From the NCBI RefSeq assembly GCF_013416775.1, contig NZ_SZVI01000008.1, positions 1-64,000 on the forward strand: a stretch of DNA of 64,000 bases. The letters run 5' to 3'. This document shows positions 54,287 to 62,566 of this stretch, piece after piece. The position numbers were made by a program, and so were the translations under genes. A model generated the notes under the pieces. The model searched no databases and was not told the origin of the DNA. It worked only from the letters and a program-made list of their open reading frames with translations. Position 1 is the first letter of the stretch; each line of letters starts with the position of its first letter. This stretch comes from Rhodoferax sp. BLA1 (lineage in GTDB: Bacteria; Pseudomonadota; Gammaproteobacteria; Burkholderiales; Burkholderiaceae_C).

Positions 54287-54361
54287 TGGTGGGCGGTGGA
54301 GGCTTCGAACCTCCGACCCCAGCAGTGTGAATGCTGTGCTCTACCCCTGAGCTAACCGCCC
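54287..54361 (-). tRNA. tRNA-Val (anticodon CAC)
   Basis: 75 nt with encoded CCA. Acceptor arm GGGCGGT pairs with ACCGCCC; anticodon stem CAGCA/TGCTG encloses loop TTCACAC; T loop GGTTCGAAGCC-type is present. Decodes GTG. Confidence 0.95.
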
Positions 54362-54494
54362 TTGTCGTTGTAGACAAGCCCTGTATTATGCCATAGTCAC
54401 ACACAATCTGGCAATCAGCCGCAACAAAAATCAGATTTTTTATCTGCCACGCAAACGAAACAGCAAAAACTTCTGTCTATAATCTAAGGCTTAT

Positions 54495-54570
54495 TCCTCG
54501 ATAGCTCAGTTGGTAGAGCGCCGGACTGTTAATCCGTAGGTCCCTGGTTCGAGCCCAGGTCGAGGAGCCA
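54495..54570 (+). tRNA. tRNA-Asn (anticodon GTT)
   Basis: 76 nt with encoded CCA. Acceptor TCCTCGA pairs with TCGAGGA; anticodon loop CTGTTAA gives GTT; T arm CTGGTTCGAGCCCAG. Its 3' 45 nt recur at 56825-56869, which makes it the likely intact end of a duplicated or attachment site. Confidence 0.96.
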
Positions 54571-54587
54571 AAAAATCCAAACGAATC

Positions 54588-54619
54588 AAGCCCTTGTGAG
54601 AAATCACCAGGGCTTTTTT
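54588..54619 (+). terminator. Terminator after tRNA-Asn
   Basis: AAGCCCTTGTGA, GAAA loop, TCACCAGGGCTTTTTT; one mismatch in the stem. The same hairpin with a different lower stem recurs after the partial tRNA copy at 56884-56919. Confidence 0.88.
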
Positions 54620-54695
54620 CTTGCCCGGATGGGTCTAGTGCGGCGCCTCGGGCTCTGCATCGGTTCGGCAGCTTTGCTTCTGAATATGAATTTAC

Positions 54696-54905
54696 ATGAA
54701 AACACCGCCTGACCGTCGCTCTTTCCCATTCAGTACGTTCAAACTGGCCCTCGTCGGTAGCATCATTTTTTTCCTGCAGGGCTGCGCCGTAGTGGCTGTG
54801 GCAGATGCTGCTGTGACAGTCGTTGCCACCGGGGTCAAAGTTACTGCCAAGGCGGTCGGTGCGATGGCTGATGCAGTGATACCGGATTCTGATGATGGCA
54901 ACTAG
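54696..54905 (+). CDS. Small predicted lipoprotein
   Basis: 69 residues. A charged N-terminus and hydrophobic helix (LALVGSIIFFLQGC) end in a lipobox-like LQGC, followed by an Ala/Val-rich tail (AVVAVADAAVTVVATGVKV). Probably an outer- or inner-membrane lipoprotein of unknown function; a plain secreted peptide is the alternative because Gln at -2 is not classical. The stop region overlaps the VanZ-like gene by 14 bp. A decayed copy of its start region is seen at 57037-57110. Confidence 0.7.
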   Translation: MKTPPDRRSFPFSTFKLALVGSIIFFLQGCAVVAVADAAVTVVATGVKVTAKAVGAMADAVIPDSDDGN

Positions 54906-55245
54906 TTTGTTCTGGAAGACGTCATTCTGGGCACTGGTGCTAACCACCCTATGGCTGTCACTGGTCCCTTCAGAGCAAGTCCCTTCGGCATTCCATTTCT
55001 GGGACAAGGCGCAACACGCTCTGGGCTTTGCCGGGTTGGCGTTCCTGGGCCTGATGGCTTATCCGGGACGCCTGCCGAGGGTGATGTTGGGCTTGGCTCT
55101 GTTTGGTGCTGGTATTGAGGTTGTGCAGGGGTTGACCGGCTGGCGGCAAGGCGATTGGCAAGACTGGATCGCCGACTGTGCGGGATTGGTGATCGGGTAT
55201 TCGGTATGGCGTATAGGAAGATTGCTGGTCAGGAATCTAACCTGA
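54892..55245 (+). CDS. VanZ-like family membrane protein
   Basis: 117 residues with about four membrane helices. The VanZ family core is WDKAQHALGFAGLAFLGLMA and the helix pair GAGIEVVQGLTGWRQGDWQD, then WIADCAGLVIG. The role is unknown; the name comes from a teicoplanin-resistance gene but does not imply resistance. Overlaps the lipoprotein gene by 14 bp and lies within the tRNA-Asn-flanked segment. Confidence 0.82.
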   Translation: MMATSLFWKTSFWALVLTTLWLSLVPSEQVPSAFHFWDKAQHALGFAGLAFLGLMAYPGRLPRVMLGLALFGAGIEVVQGLTGWRQGDWQDWIADCAGLVIGYSVWRIGRLLVRNLT

Positions 55246-55698
55246 ATCAACTACCAGTTCGTTGGTAGCGACGCATTGACCGTAGCAATTGCAGCCGCAT
55301 CAAGTGGACCGTAGCCACAACAAAAAAGGGCTGGGCTCCTGTCGAACCCTAACCCTTTGTTGCTTCCTCATGTATGGGAAGCGTCATGACGGCAAACCGT
55401 CAGTCATGTGTGAGCGTCAGTGTGGTCCTTGATCATCAGCAGGTCTCCTATACCGAGGTTAGGGACTCGGTTACGAAGAAATTCTGCGCCACATTGTTCG
55501 GGTAGTCAATTGCTCAATTTTCACCCTTGGGGCATTGTGGCTACCCCTGCGGAAGCCTCTGTCACGACCATCTGCATTTGATGATGCTTTGTTTACGTGA
55601 ATGCCCGGACGGATTTGCACACCCCTCCCAAAGACTTCGGAGGCGAATTTGATACGCTCCGTCAAGGATGGAGTCAAGAAGTGAAACAGGGGGTGAAT
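55246..55698. other. 453-bp non-coding stretch in the accessory segment
   Basis: No convincing gene on either strand; the reverse frame at 55471-55806 overlaps the oxidoreductase and has no family features. A small perfect hairpin (TGACGG, CAAA, CCGTCA) sits at 55387-55402. Base composition is visibly less GC-rich than the core genome to the left. Confidence 0.5.
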
Positions 55699-56358
55699 AT
55701 GGCGACGGATCAAGGTCGTGTGGTTTTGGTGGCTGGCGCCACGGGTCTCATTGGAAGGGAAATCGTCGCCTTGCTGCTGGCTGACCGGACCGTCGAGTCC
55801 GTTCACTGTCTCGGTCGCCGATCACTGGCACTCAAACACCCCAAACTCCAAAACCACGTGGTCGATTTTGCTGCGCTGCCTGCCCTTCCTAAGGTGGATG
55901 AGTACTATATCGCACTGGGCACCACCATCAAGGTTGCCGGTAGTCAAGAGGCGTTCAAAGCGGTCGACCTGGATGCTATTGTGGCCGTCGCCAAGGCTGC
56001 AAAGATAGCAGGAGTTACCAAATTGGGGGTTGTCAGTGCCATGGGTGCTAACCCGAAGTCCCGAGTTTTCTACAACCGCATCAAAGGCGAAATGGAACTT
56101 GCCGTTGGCAGCTTGGGCTTGAAAAGCCTCGTGATAGCGCGCCCATCCTTGCTAGATGGCAACAGGACTGCCCTGGGCCAACCAGAGCGTGCTGGTGAGG
56201 GTTTTGGCCTGTTGCTGATGCGCGGACTGCGGCTGCTCGTGCCTGCGAACTACCGTGCCATCCCGGCCAAGGATGTGGCGCATGCTCTGATCCGAGCCGT
56301 CGAGGCGGCCAAACCAGGGGTTGTCACGCTCCTGTCGGGTGACATGCAGGGCGGATGA
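55699..56358 (+). CDS. NAD(P)-binding Rossmann-fold oxidoreductase (atypical SDR)
   Basis: 219 residues. Dinucleotide loop VVLVAGATGLIGREIVALLL, then YYIALGTTIKVAGSQEAF and LGVVSAMGANPKSRVFYNRI, as in HTATIP2/Tip30-like and NAD-binding_10 proteins. The Tyr-Lys pair of classical SDRs is replaced by YNRIKGE. Substrate unknown. The ATG at 55699 has GGGGG five bases upstream; the longer frame to 55597 encodes no recognisable part of the fold. Confidence 0.82.
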   Translation: MATDQGRVVLVAGATGLIGREIVALLLADRTVESVHCLGRRSLALKHPKLQNHVVDFAALPALPKVDEYYIALGTTIKVAGSQEAFKAVDLDAIVAVAKAAKIAGVTKLGVVSAMGANPKSRVFYNRIKGEMELAVGSLGLKSLVIARPSLLDGNRTALGQPERAGEGFGLLLMRGLRLLVPANYRAIPAKDVAHALIRAVEAAKPGVVTLLSGDMQGG

Positions 56359-56433
56359 CATCGCGCTGAGGAATGCCAACGCTCTGTTTCGACTGCGCAC
56401 CACCTACACTGAAACATTTACCAAAGGAAAACG

Positions 56434-56676
56434 ATGTTTGACAAAAACGGCCAGTGGATTCATCTTGAAACGTTCGAGGACTTTGACAACGGTCTGTCGG
56501 CCCTCATTGACCTCTGGTCAAGCACCGCAACCAATGCGGTCAAAGAATCGGCACTTGCTCACTTCAAAGAGGACCTGGAGGGTGCTGTACTCAATTGGGC
56601 CGACAACCGCGCCAAGTCCAAAAAATACGCTGTCATTGGCAAGGAGTTGGCTGAGTTTGAGGAAGCGCTGAAGTAA
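56434..56676 (+). CDS. Small hypothetical protein
   Basis: 80 residues, acidic and predicted mostly helical (MFDKNGQWIHLETFEDFDNG at the start, KYAVIGKELAEFEEALK at the end). AAGGA lies five bases before the ATG, supporting expression. No family recognised. Last gene of the accessory segment before the partial tRNA-Asn. Confidence 0.65.
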   Translation: MFDKNGQWIHLETFEDFDNGLSALIDLWSSTATNAVKESALAHFKEDLEGAVLNWADNRAKSKKYAVIGKELAEFEEALK

Positions 56677-56824
56677 GTTCCGGTCTGTGTAGATATCGCC
56701 ACAACCATTACCGACGTCTGTTCGGTTTCCTGCATATTCCGAACCAAAAAAGCACAGCCTAACCATGCAGAAAACTCGTTAACTTTCTTCAAGTTGCGCG
56801 CCATCAAAACTGGTGTGACCTGTG

Positions 56825-56869
56825 CTGTTAATCCGTAGGTCCCTGGTTTGAGCCCAGGTCGAGGAGCCA
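56825..56869 (+). pseudogene. Partial tRNA-Asn: 3' 45 nt duplicated
   Basis: Identical to 54526-54570 (anticodon loop to CCA) except one C-to-T change in the T loop. The 5' half is missing, so it cannot make a tRNA. It marks the distal end of a 2.3-kb segment and looks like an attachment-site remnant or one side of a tandem duplication. Confidence 0.9.
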
Positions 56870-56883
56870 AAAGAAATTCAAAG

Positions 56884-56919
56884 AAAAAAGCCCTGACGAG
56901 AAATCGTCAGGGCTTTTTT
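56884..56919 (+). terminator. Hairpin terminator after the tRNA-Asn fragment
   Basis: AAAAAAGCCCTGACGA, GAAA, TCGTCAGGGCTTTTTT: perfect stem. Homologous in position and loop to the terminator behind intact tRNA-Asn. Confidence 0.88.
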
Positions 56920-56943
56920 CTTGTCTGAACCAGTCGTTGCTAC

Positions 56944-57023
56944 TTGCACAGTTGCACAGTTGCACAGTTGCACAGTTGCACAGTTGCACAGTTGCACAGT
57001 TGCACAGTTGCACAGTTGCACAG
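56944..57023 (+). repeat. Tandem repeat, ten perfect copies of TTGCACAG
   Basis: 80 bp made of ten uninterrupted 8-bp units. It lies between the terminator of the tRNA fragment and the decayed lipoprotein start, outside any gene. Such a pure short array is expected to vary in copy number by strand slippage. Confidence 0.97.
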
Positions 57024-57036
57024 GGATTGTGGCAAG

Positions 57037-57110
57037 CCGCTTTTGAATATGAATATGGATTTGCATCAAACAACACCTCCTGCCAGAGCCTCGTTTCGAG
57101 CGTTGAAAAC
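57037..57110 (+). pseudogene. Decayed copy of the lipoprotein gene start
   Basis: CGCTTTTGAATATGAAT and ATCAAACAACACCTCCTG align with GCTTCTGAATATGAAT and ATGAAAACACCGCCTG at 54676-54712; the start codon has become ATC. Weaker similarity continues (GTTGAAAACTGCACT against GTTCAAACTGGCCCT). Confidence 0.6.
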
Positions 57111-57158
57111 TGCACTGAGATGGGCATGCACGACCATTGGCAACGCCAACTGTTGTAG

Positions 57159-57911
57159 TCAACTGGCTTTTTTATCTGCCAATTGGTTCAGTACATAGCC
57201 GGCAGCACATTGTCCGAACGTTGCTGTGACGGTGACCAATGAGCCGAAACCGTGGCAGTTGAGTGAACCATCGCCAAGAATGCCACACGATGCGTCAGGG
57301 GGAGCTACTGGTTCACGACTGAACACACAGGCCAAGCTAATTTTTTTACCATCACGCGCTGCGCCATGGTTTTTGCGAAGCTGATAACGCACCTTCGCCA
57401 ACAAAGGATCGTGCGTCACTTGGGACAAATCATCCATGCTTGTCAGATGCGCGTGTCTTTTGCCACCTGCAGCGCCCGAGGCAACAAAAATCACCCGCTG
57501 CTTTATGGCCCAGTTCGCCATGACGGTTTTGACATGCCACTGATCGCAGGCATCAATGACCGCGTCAACGCCTGCAGGCAAGAGCTGGGGCCAATTGGCT
57601 GGTGTTGCAAACTCGTCGACGCAATTCACCTGGCAATCTGGGAAAAAAGTATGGATCCTGTCGCGCATCGCCATCACTTTGGCTTGCCCTAAACTGGCTT
57701 CTGTCGCGTGAATCTGCCGGTTGATGTTGGACTCCGCCACATGGTCCAAATCGATCAGCGTCAATCTGCCAACGCCACTTCGAGCCAATGACTCTGCCGC
57801 CCAGGAGCCCACGCCCCCTACCCCGACAACCGCAACATGTGACTGCCTCACCTTCTGAGCGCCAGACACTCCCAAAAGCCGGTCCAAGCCGGCAAATCGA
57901 CGATCTTTCAC
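57159..57911 (-). CDS. tcdA: tRNA threonylcarbamoyladenosine dehydratase TcdA
   Basis: 250 residues, E1-like ThiF/MoeB fold. ATP loop VVGVGGVGSWAAESLARSG, DLDHVAESNINRQ and the catalytic Cys region in SLACVFSREP. It cyclises t6A37 to ct6A in tRNAs read by ANN codons. It is the last gene after tolB-pal-cpoB, 28 bp downstream of cpoB. Confidence 0.94.
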   Translation of the reverse strand: MKDRRFAGLDRLLGVSGAQKVRQSHVAVVGVGGVGSWAAESLARSGVGRLTLIDLDHVAESNINRQIHATEASLGQAKVMAMRDRIHTFFPDCQVNCVDEFATPANWPQLLPAGVDAVIDACDQWHVKTVMANWAIKQRVIFVASGAAGGKRHAHLTSMDDLSQVTHDPLLAKVRYQLRKNHGAARDGKKISLACVFSREPVAPPDASCGILGDGSLNCHGFGSLVTVTATFGQCAAGYVLNQLADKKAS

Positions 57912-57939
57912 AATGCGACGCGGGGAAAGGTGCTGTGAG

Positions 57940-58728
57940 TTACTTCAGCGAAGCCAGTCGCTCTTTGGCGGCGACTGCCGCCTCGGACTGAGGGTAGGCT
58001 TTGATCAGATTGGTCAAAGTGGTCCGAGCGCCCTTGCTGTCCTTCAGCTCCAACTGGCAATTGGCCACCGACAAGACGGCTTCTGGTGCACGAAGATGCT
58101 CCGGATTTTTGGCAATCAAAGAGCGAAAATTGACAATCGCCTCTTTGTAATCACGTGTGGCGTATTGCGCATTGCCCAGCCAGAACAAGGCCGTCAGCGC
58201 ATAACCACTGCCGGGGTAACGCGACAGGAAGCCAGAGAACTGGCTTTGTGCATTGACAAAGTCACCTTTTCTGAAAACTGCAAGCGCGGCTTCATAGTCA
58301 CGTTTCTCAGCAGGAGTCACAACAAACTCCACACCATCCACGCTGACCTTTGCGGGCTCCAGCTTGGACAAACGCTCCGACAGGCTTTGTGCCTCGTCTT
58401 TGTTGTGTTGCTGCAGATCTGCCACATCTTTGGCCAGTTTTTCGTTCACACCGCGCAAAGACGCCAAGTCAGCGCGAAGCAACTCCATTTGCCTCTGCAG
58501 CTCCAGCAAACCACGCCCTAATCCGGCGTTCTCATCCTTGCTGCTGGTTTGAATCTGGTCAGTATCCGCCCTGAGCTTCTCAACACGCTGGCGCAAATCC
58601 AGAATGGCCTTACGCGCCTCATCGTCTTCGAAAAGACCAGCGTGTGCCCAAGTGGCAAGCAACACGCCAACCACAAAAACAAGGTGGGCTTTCGGGAAAC
58701 GCATCTGCATCACGCGCACCCAAGTCAT
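57940..58728 (-). CDS. cpoB: Cell division coordinator CpoB (YbgF)
   Basis: 262 residues. Signal peptide (hydrophobic to about residue 30, cleavage near AHA-G), then a trimeric coiled coil (about 40-120) and TPR repeats in the C-terminal half (DYEAALAVFRKGDFVNAQ, FWLGNAQYATRDYKEAI). It links PBP1b and Tol-Pal during constriction. The ATG at 58728 overlaps the pal stop (ATGA); MQMRF at 58710 is an alternative start. Confidence 0.93.
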   Translation of the reverse strand: MTWVRVMQMRFPKAHLVFVVGVLLATWAHAGLFEDDEARKAILDLRQRVEKLRADTDQIQTSSKDENAGLGRGLLELQRQMELLRADLASLRGVNEKLAKDVADLQQHNKDEAQSLSERLSKLEPAKVSVDGVEFVVTPAEKRDYEAALAVFRKGDFVNAQSQFSGFLSRYPGSGYALTALFWLGNAQYATRDYKEAIVNFRSLIAKNPEHLRAPEAVLSVANCQLELKDSKGARTTLTNLIKAYPQSEAAVAAKERLASLK

Positions 58729-59258
58729 TGATAGCGGATTTCAGCCCGGCGGTTCTTGGCATAAGCAGACTCATCGCTGCCCACCACCGCTGGTTTCTCC
58801 TTACCAAAACTCACAGCTTCAAGCTGGCTGCTGGGCACCCCAAGCACACTCAACGCACCAACAACGGCCTCTGCCCGCTTTTGACCCAATGCCAAGTTGT
58901 ACTCGCGGCCACCGGTCTCGTCGGTGTGACCTTCAATAGCCACCTTGCGACCAGACTGACTCAAAATCACCTTGGCATTTTCTGCAATCAATGCCTGGAA
59001 TTCTGGGCGAATGACAAAACTGTCGTAATCAAAGTAGATGATTCTCTTGGCTGATGGCAACCCTCCCTGGGCACCATTCGCACCGAGATCCACGGGAGTG
59101 ACACCACCACTCTTGACACCTGAGGCGCTGTTATCACCCCCACTGCCTGACACGGGATTGACCGTGGCATCAGAAACCGGCACATCATTCAACGGCACCG
59201 TCGAGCCGCATCCAACCAAAAAAGCACTCACAACAAAAGACAAGACCAACCGTTTCAT
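58725..59258 (-). CDS. pal: Peptidoglycan-associated lipoprotein Pal
   Basis: 177 residues. Lipobox FLVGC after a short signal peptide, a Gly/Ser-rich linker, and an OmpA_C domain with IYFDYDSFVIRPEF, VAIEGHTDETGGREYNLAL and RRAEIRYQ. It binds peptidoglycan and TolB. AGGAGA precedes the ATG at 59258; the TTG codon immediately upstream is not needed. Confidence 0.96.
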   Translation of the reverse strand: MKRLVLSFVVSAFLVGCGSTVPLNDVPVSDATVNPVSGSGGDNSASGVKSGGVTPVDLGANGAQGGLPSAKRIIYFDYDSFVIRPEFQALIAENAKVILSQSGRKVAIEGHTDETGGREYNLALGQKRAEAVVGALSVLGVPSSQLEAVSFGKEKPAVVGSDESAYAKNRRAEIRYQ

Positions 59259-59277
59259 CAAACTCTCCTAAAAATCA

Positions 59278-60552
59278 TCAATTCAAAAATGGGCCCCAGT
59301 GCGGCTCCCGAATATCGCCATTCTGACCGTTCAGCCGGGCTTTCACCTTGCCGTCCAAAGTGGTCGTCATCAAAGCTTCACGTCCTTGGGACTGGGTCGC
59401 ATAGACCACCATTTTGCTATTGGGTGCAAAGCTGGGACTCTCGTCTGCAGCCGCATCAGACAACACGCGCACATTGCCACTGTCAATATCCAACAAATGC
59501 AGCCTGAAAGCACCGCCTGTGCGTGAAATATAAGCCATCCAACGTCCGTCCTGGCTGATGGATGGAGAAATGTTGTAAGCACCGGTGAATGTGACGCGCT
59601 CGACGCCCTGACCATTCACACCCACCTTGTAAATCTGCGGCGAACCACCACGGTCACTGACAAAATATATGCTGCGCCCATCTGGCGAAAAAACCGGTTC
59701 GGTATCGATGCTGTTGGATTGGATCAAGCGGCGCGGCTCACCACCGGTCGCACTCAACAAAAACAACTGGGAACCACCGTCGCGGCTCAAGGTCACGGCC
59801 AGCGTCTTGCCATCAGGCGACCAGGCTGGCGCACTGTTGGAACCTTTGAAGTTCGCAATCAGGCGGCGCTTGCCCGAGCTCACGTTATGAACATAAATCA
59901 CCGGCTTGCGCGACTCAAATGACACATACGCCAACTGGTTGCCATCGGGTGACCAAGCTGGCGAAATGATGGGCTCAGGGCTGGCCAATGCAGACTGGGC
60001 ATTTTCTCCGTCAGCATCAGCGACCCACAACTGGTAACGCGGCCCAGACTTGGTGACATACGCAATACGTGTCGAGAAAGCGCCTTTGTCGCCCGTCAGT
60101 TTTTCATAGACGTAATCAGCCACCCGATGCGCAGCCAGACGGGCGTCAGCGGCATTCACGGCAAAACTCTGACCACCCAGGTCTTGCCCCTTGACCACAT
60201 CCCACAGCCGAAAGCGAACATCAACACGACCATCAGCCAAGGTGCTCACGCTCCCGGACACCACTGCATCAGAACCGGCACGGCGAAAGACAGACAAATC
60301 CGGCAAAGACACCTCATCCAGCGCGCCATGTGTCGCCGCCACAGCCCGAAACTGCCCGCTGCGCTCCAAATCTGCCTGAACAATCTCGGAAATCTTTGCA
60401 ATGGCGGCGGCTTGGCCCTTAAAGGGCGCCACCGTGATCGGGACTTGGGTCAAGCCCACGCCGGAGACTTCAACACGGAACTGCGCCGAAGAAGGCAAGC
60501 TAAACAATGCCAACAGGAAGCAAAACAAGGTTGAAACAAAAGGAAATCGCAT
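59278..60552 (-). CDS. tolB: Tol-Pal system translocation protein TolB
   Basis: 424 residues. Signal peptide ends near SSAQF; N-terminal domain, then a six-blade beta-propeller with repeated S-P-D-G motifs ([45 protein letters not shown]). It docks Pal and the TolA/Q/R motor. The ATG at 60552 is chosen; a GTG four codons upstream is possible. The neighbour upstream is a glycosyltransferase gene instead of the usual tolA. Confidence 0.96.
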   Translation of the reverse strand: MRFPFVSTLFCFLLALFSLPSSAQFRVEVSGVGLTQVPITVAPFKGQAAAIAKISEIVQADLERSGQFRAVAATHGALDEVSLPDLSVFRRAGSDAVVSGSVSTLADGRVDVRFRLWDVVKGQDLGGQSFAVNAADARLAAHRVADYVYEKLTGDKGAFSTRIAYVTKSGPRYQLWVADADGENAQSALASPEPIISPAWSPDGNQLAYVSFESRKPVIYVHNVSSGKRRLIANFKGSNSAPAWSPDGKTLAVTLSRDGGSQLFLLSATGGEPRRLIQSNSIDTEPVFSPDGRSIYFVSDRGGSPQIYKVGVNGQGVERVTFTGAYNISPSISQDGRWMAYISRTGGAFRLHLLDIDSGNVRVLSDAAADESPSFAPNSKMVVYATQSQGREALMTTTLDGKVKARLNGQNGDIREPHWGPFLN

Positions 60553-60613
60553 GCAGTAGGTCACTTTTTTGGATAGATTGCGAAACGTCAGCGCACAGGC
60601 CCAGGATTTCAGT

Positions 60614-61696
60614 TTACACAGCGCTTGGGCGCTCTTTGTGGAAGATGGCCTGCATCATGGCGGTTGTGGAATGCTGATTTTGGAGTATCTGGCCTGCTTG
60701 AAAGGCACGCCGGGAAAATGCATCGTAGTCACGCACAATTTCTTCAATGGCTCGCCGCAGGCCATATGATGATAGATCGCTGGTTGCCACCCCTGCATTG
60801 TGCTCCAAAACAACACGCCCCAGCCAAGTGTTGGCTGTGACCACCACCGGGCAACCTGCGGTCAGGGCATCCAGAGTCACACCACTCACCCGATCCTGAA
60901 AATCAGCTTCTGCATAGGGCTGGATGCTGATGCCACCGACAAACAGCGCACGGTAGTCTTCCGGTGAAAGAGTCTCACTGAGCAGTGTCAGTTGTGGATA
61001 GTTGGACCGCTTGAGCCGCTCAATGTGGGCCAAAATGTCCGGGCCATGTTTGGCCTGGTGCGTTGCAGAGGTTTGAATCCAGAAGGGCCAGACGCCTTGA
61101 CTGTGCGCCAAGTCATCCACCAAGTCGACAACCCGGCTGAAGCCTTTGTCCATCCGTGCTGCACCCGCAAACAACAAGTGTCGAAACCCTGACAAAGTTT
61201 GTCTCTGAGGCTGATCAATCACATGCGGATAGGCCACTGTGGTGGCTCGAAAACCAAGTTCTTTGAAAAAAAAGGTGGTGGTCTCAGTTGTACACAAAAT
61301 CTCAATATGTGGCTGGCTCCGAGCAATGGCTGCCAGCTTCCCGGCTTTGGACGCTTTGGTGCCCAGCCAGTGCACATACACATACACCTTGTCAGGTGGA
61401 ATCTGAGCTTTAGCCGCCCAATTCAGGAGCACCAGATCAGTGGTGCCCGCAGTGGAAAGCAGAATTTTCCCCGGCTGATCCAAGAGACGTTTGTAGAGAA
61501 AAAAACTTTGGATTTTTCGCAAAGAACGAGAAAAATACGGCCGGATCTCTCCGCGAGATGTCCAAGACTGCCCGATCTCTTTCCCCGACCAGATACGGAT
61601 GTGTTCTGCAGGAGCCGTTTTGGCAATGGCCTCAACCAAACTGTAACAATGCCCCGTGTAGCTGTTTAGCGTGGGCTCAACAATGTTGAAGATCAT
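60614..61696 (-). CDS. Glycosyltransferase, GT-B fold (GT4-like)
   Basis: 360 residues. The C-terminal nucleotide-sugar part has [20 protein letters not shown] and [20 protein letters not shown], a GT4-like donor site with the E-x7-E replaced by D. The N-terminus begins [20 protein letters not shown]. Probably adds a sugar to LPS core or another surface glycan; donor and acceptor are unknown. It lies six bases after the GT2 gene, in one unit. Confidence 0.82.
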   Translation of the reverse strand: MIFNIVEPTLNSYTGHCYSLVEAIAKTAPAEHIRIWSGKEIGQSWTSRGEIRPYFSRSLRKIQSFFLYKRLLDQPGKILLSTAGTTDLVLLNWAAKAQIPPDKVYVYVHWLGTKASKAGKLAAIARSQPHIEILCTTETTTFFFKELGFRATTVAYPHVIDQPQRQTLSGFRHLLFAGAARMDKGFSRVVDLVDDLAHSQGVWPFWIQTSATHQAKHGPDILAHIERLKRSNYPQLTLLSETLSPEDYRALFVGGISIQPYAEADFQDRVSGVTLDALTAGCPVVVTANTWLGRVVLEHNAGVATSDLSSYGLRRAIEEIVRDYDAFSRRAFQAGQILQNQHSTTAMMQAIFHKERPSAV

Positions 61697-61702
61697 GCGC
61701 GA

Positions 61703-62464
61703 TCACTGATTGGCTGGCTGCGCCAGTTGCCAGAGTTTGATGTGTCGGTAATAGCTGCCTTCCGCGTTGGCAATGGCCAATGCTAGTCCATGACCACCAT
61801 CCAGAAATCCAGCCTTGAAAACATAGGTCCGGACAAAGGCCCACAAACCATGCCCGACGGCCCCCCATACGGAGGATCGCTTGCCCCGACCCCAAGCCTG
61901 TTGTGCAGAGGCTGTGGAATAGCGATCAATCTTGGTCAAAACATCCGAGAAACTGCGGTGGCTATAGTGAAGCAATGCATTTTTAAGCGATTGCGATTGC
62001 CCCCGATGAACCAGCCTTTCATGCACCAGATCATCGGAAAAACGGGCAGAACCCCGCTTGAACAGACGATCCACATAGTCTGGGGTCCAGCCAGAGTGTC
62101 GAATGAAACGGCCACAAAACCAGGATGAGCGAGGAATGCTGTAACAGTCTGCAGCATCGGCTCTAGCGATCACCGTCAAAATTTCCTGGCGAAGTTCAGG
62201 TGTAACACGCTCATCGGCGTCCAGAGACAACACCCAATCCCCGGTAGCCAGATCCAGCGCTCGATTTTTCTGCGGGCCAAAACCAGGCCAATCTGGAGTC
62301 ACAGCCACCTTTGCACCCCGTTGACGCGCCAAGTCCGCAGTCTGGTCAGAGCTCGTGTTGTCCACCACCACAAGCTCATCAGCAAATTCAACAGACCGCA
62401 GACAGGATTCGATGTTAAGTTGCTCATTGCGGGTGATGACAACAACGGAAAGACGCATAGACAT
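61703..62464 (-). CDS. Glycosyltransferase family 2, WaaE/KdtX-like
   Basis: 253 residues. GT-A fold: SVVVITRNEQLNIESCL, VVVDNTSSDQT and the metal-binding DxD-like LSLDADERVTPEL. The C-terminal half (SSWFCGRFIRHSGWTPDYV, RLFKRGSARFSDDLVHE) matches the LPS core beta-1,4-glucosyltransferase WaaE group. Divergent from msbA by 102 bp. Confidence 0.88.
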   Translation of the reverse strand: MSMRLSVVVITRNEQLNIESCLRSVEFADELVVVDNTSSDQTADLARQRGAKVAVTPDWPGFGPQKNRALDLATGDWVLSLDADERVTPELRQEILTVIARADAADCYSIPRSSWFCGRFIRHSGWTPDYVDRLFKRGSARFSDDLVHERLVHRGQSQSLKNALLHYSHRSFSDVLTKIDRYSTASAQQAWGRGKRSSVWGAVGHGLWAFVRTYVFKAGFLDGGHGLALAIANAEGSYYRHIKLWQLAQPANQ

Positions 62465-62566
62465 TCTTGGAGGTGACGGAGTTCAACTGATAATAACTGC
62501 CTCGCCGTTTCAGGAGGCTCTGCGTGAATCCGTAATGGATGCACCAGGCGTTCAATCAGTCACTTC

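Noticed and set aside
54477..55007. Reverse frame of 176 codons over tRNA-Asn and the lipoprotein gene
   Set aside because: It runs through an intact tRNA gene and a terminator, so it cannot be a real protein gene here.
54892..55245. VanZ-like gene as glycopeptide resistance
   Set aside because: VanZ-like is a broad membrane family. No vanHAX or vanRS genes are present, and a Gram-negative host makes resistance unlikely.
55471..55806. Reverse 111-codon frame near the oxidoreductase start
   Set aside because: It overlaps the well-supported Rossmann gene, has no ribosome-binding site and no recognisable features.
54570..56825. Integrase or phage genes in the tRNA-flanked segment
   Set aside because: None of the frames between the two tRNA-Asn ends resembles a recombinase or phage protein, so a complete mobile element is not claimed.
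56944..57023. Possible CRISPR array or phase-variable coding repeat
   Set aside because: Units are 8 bp, contiguous, with no spacers and no cas genes, and the array is not in a credible gene.
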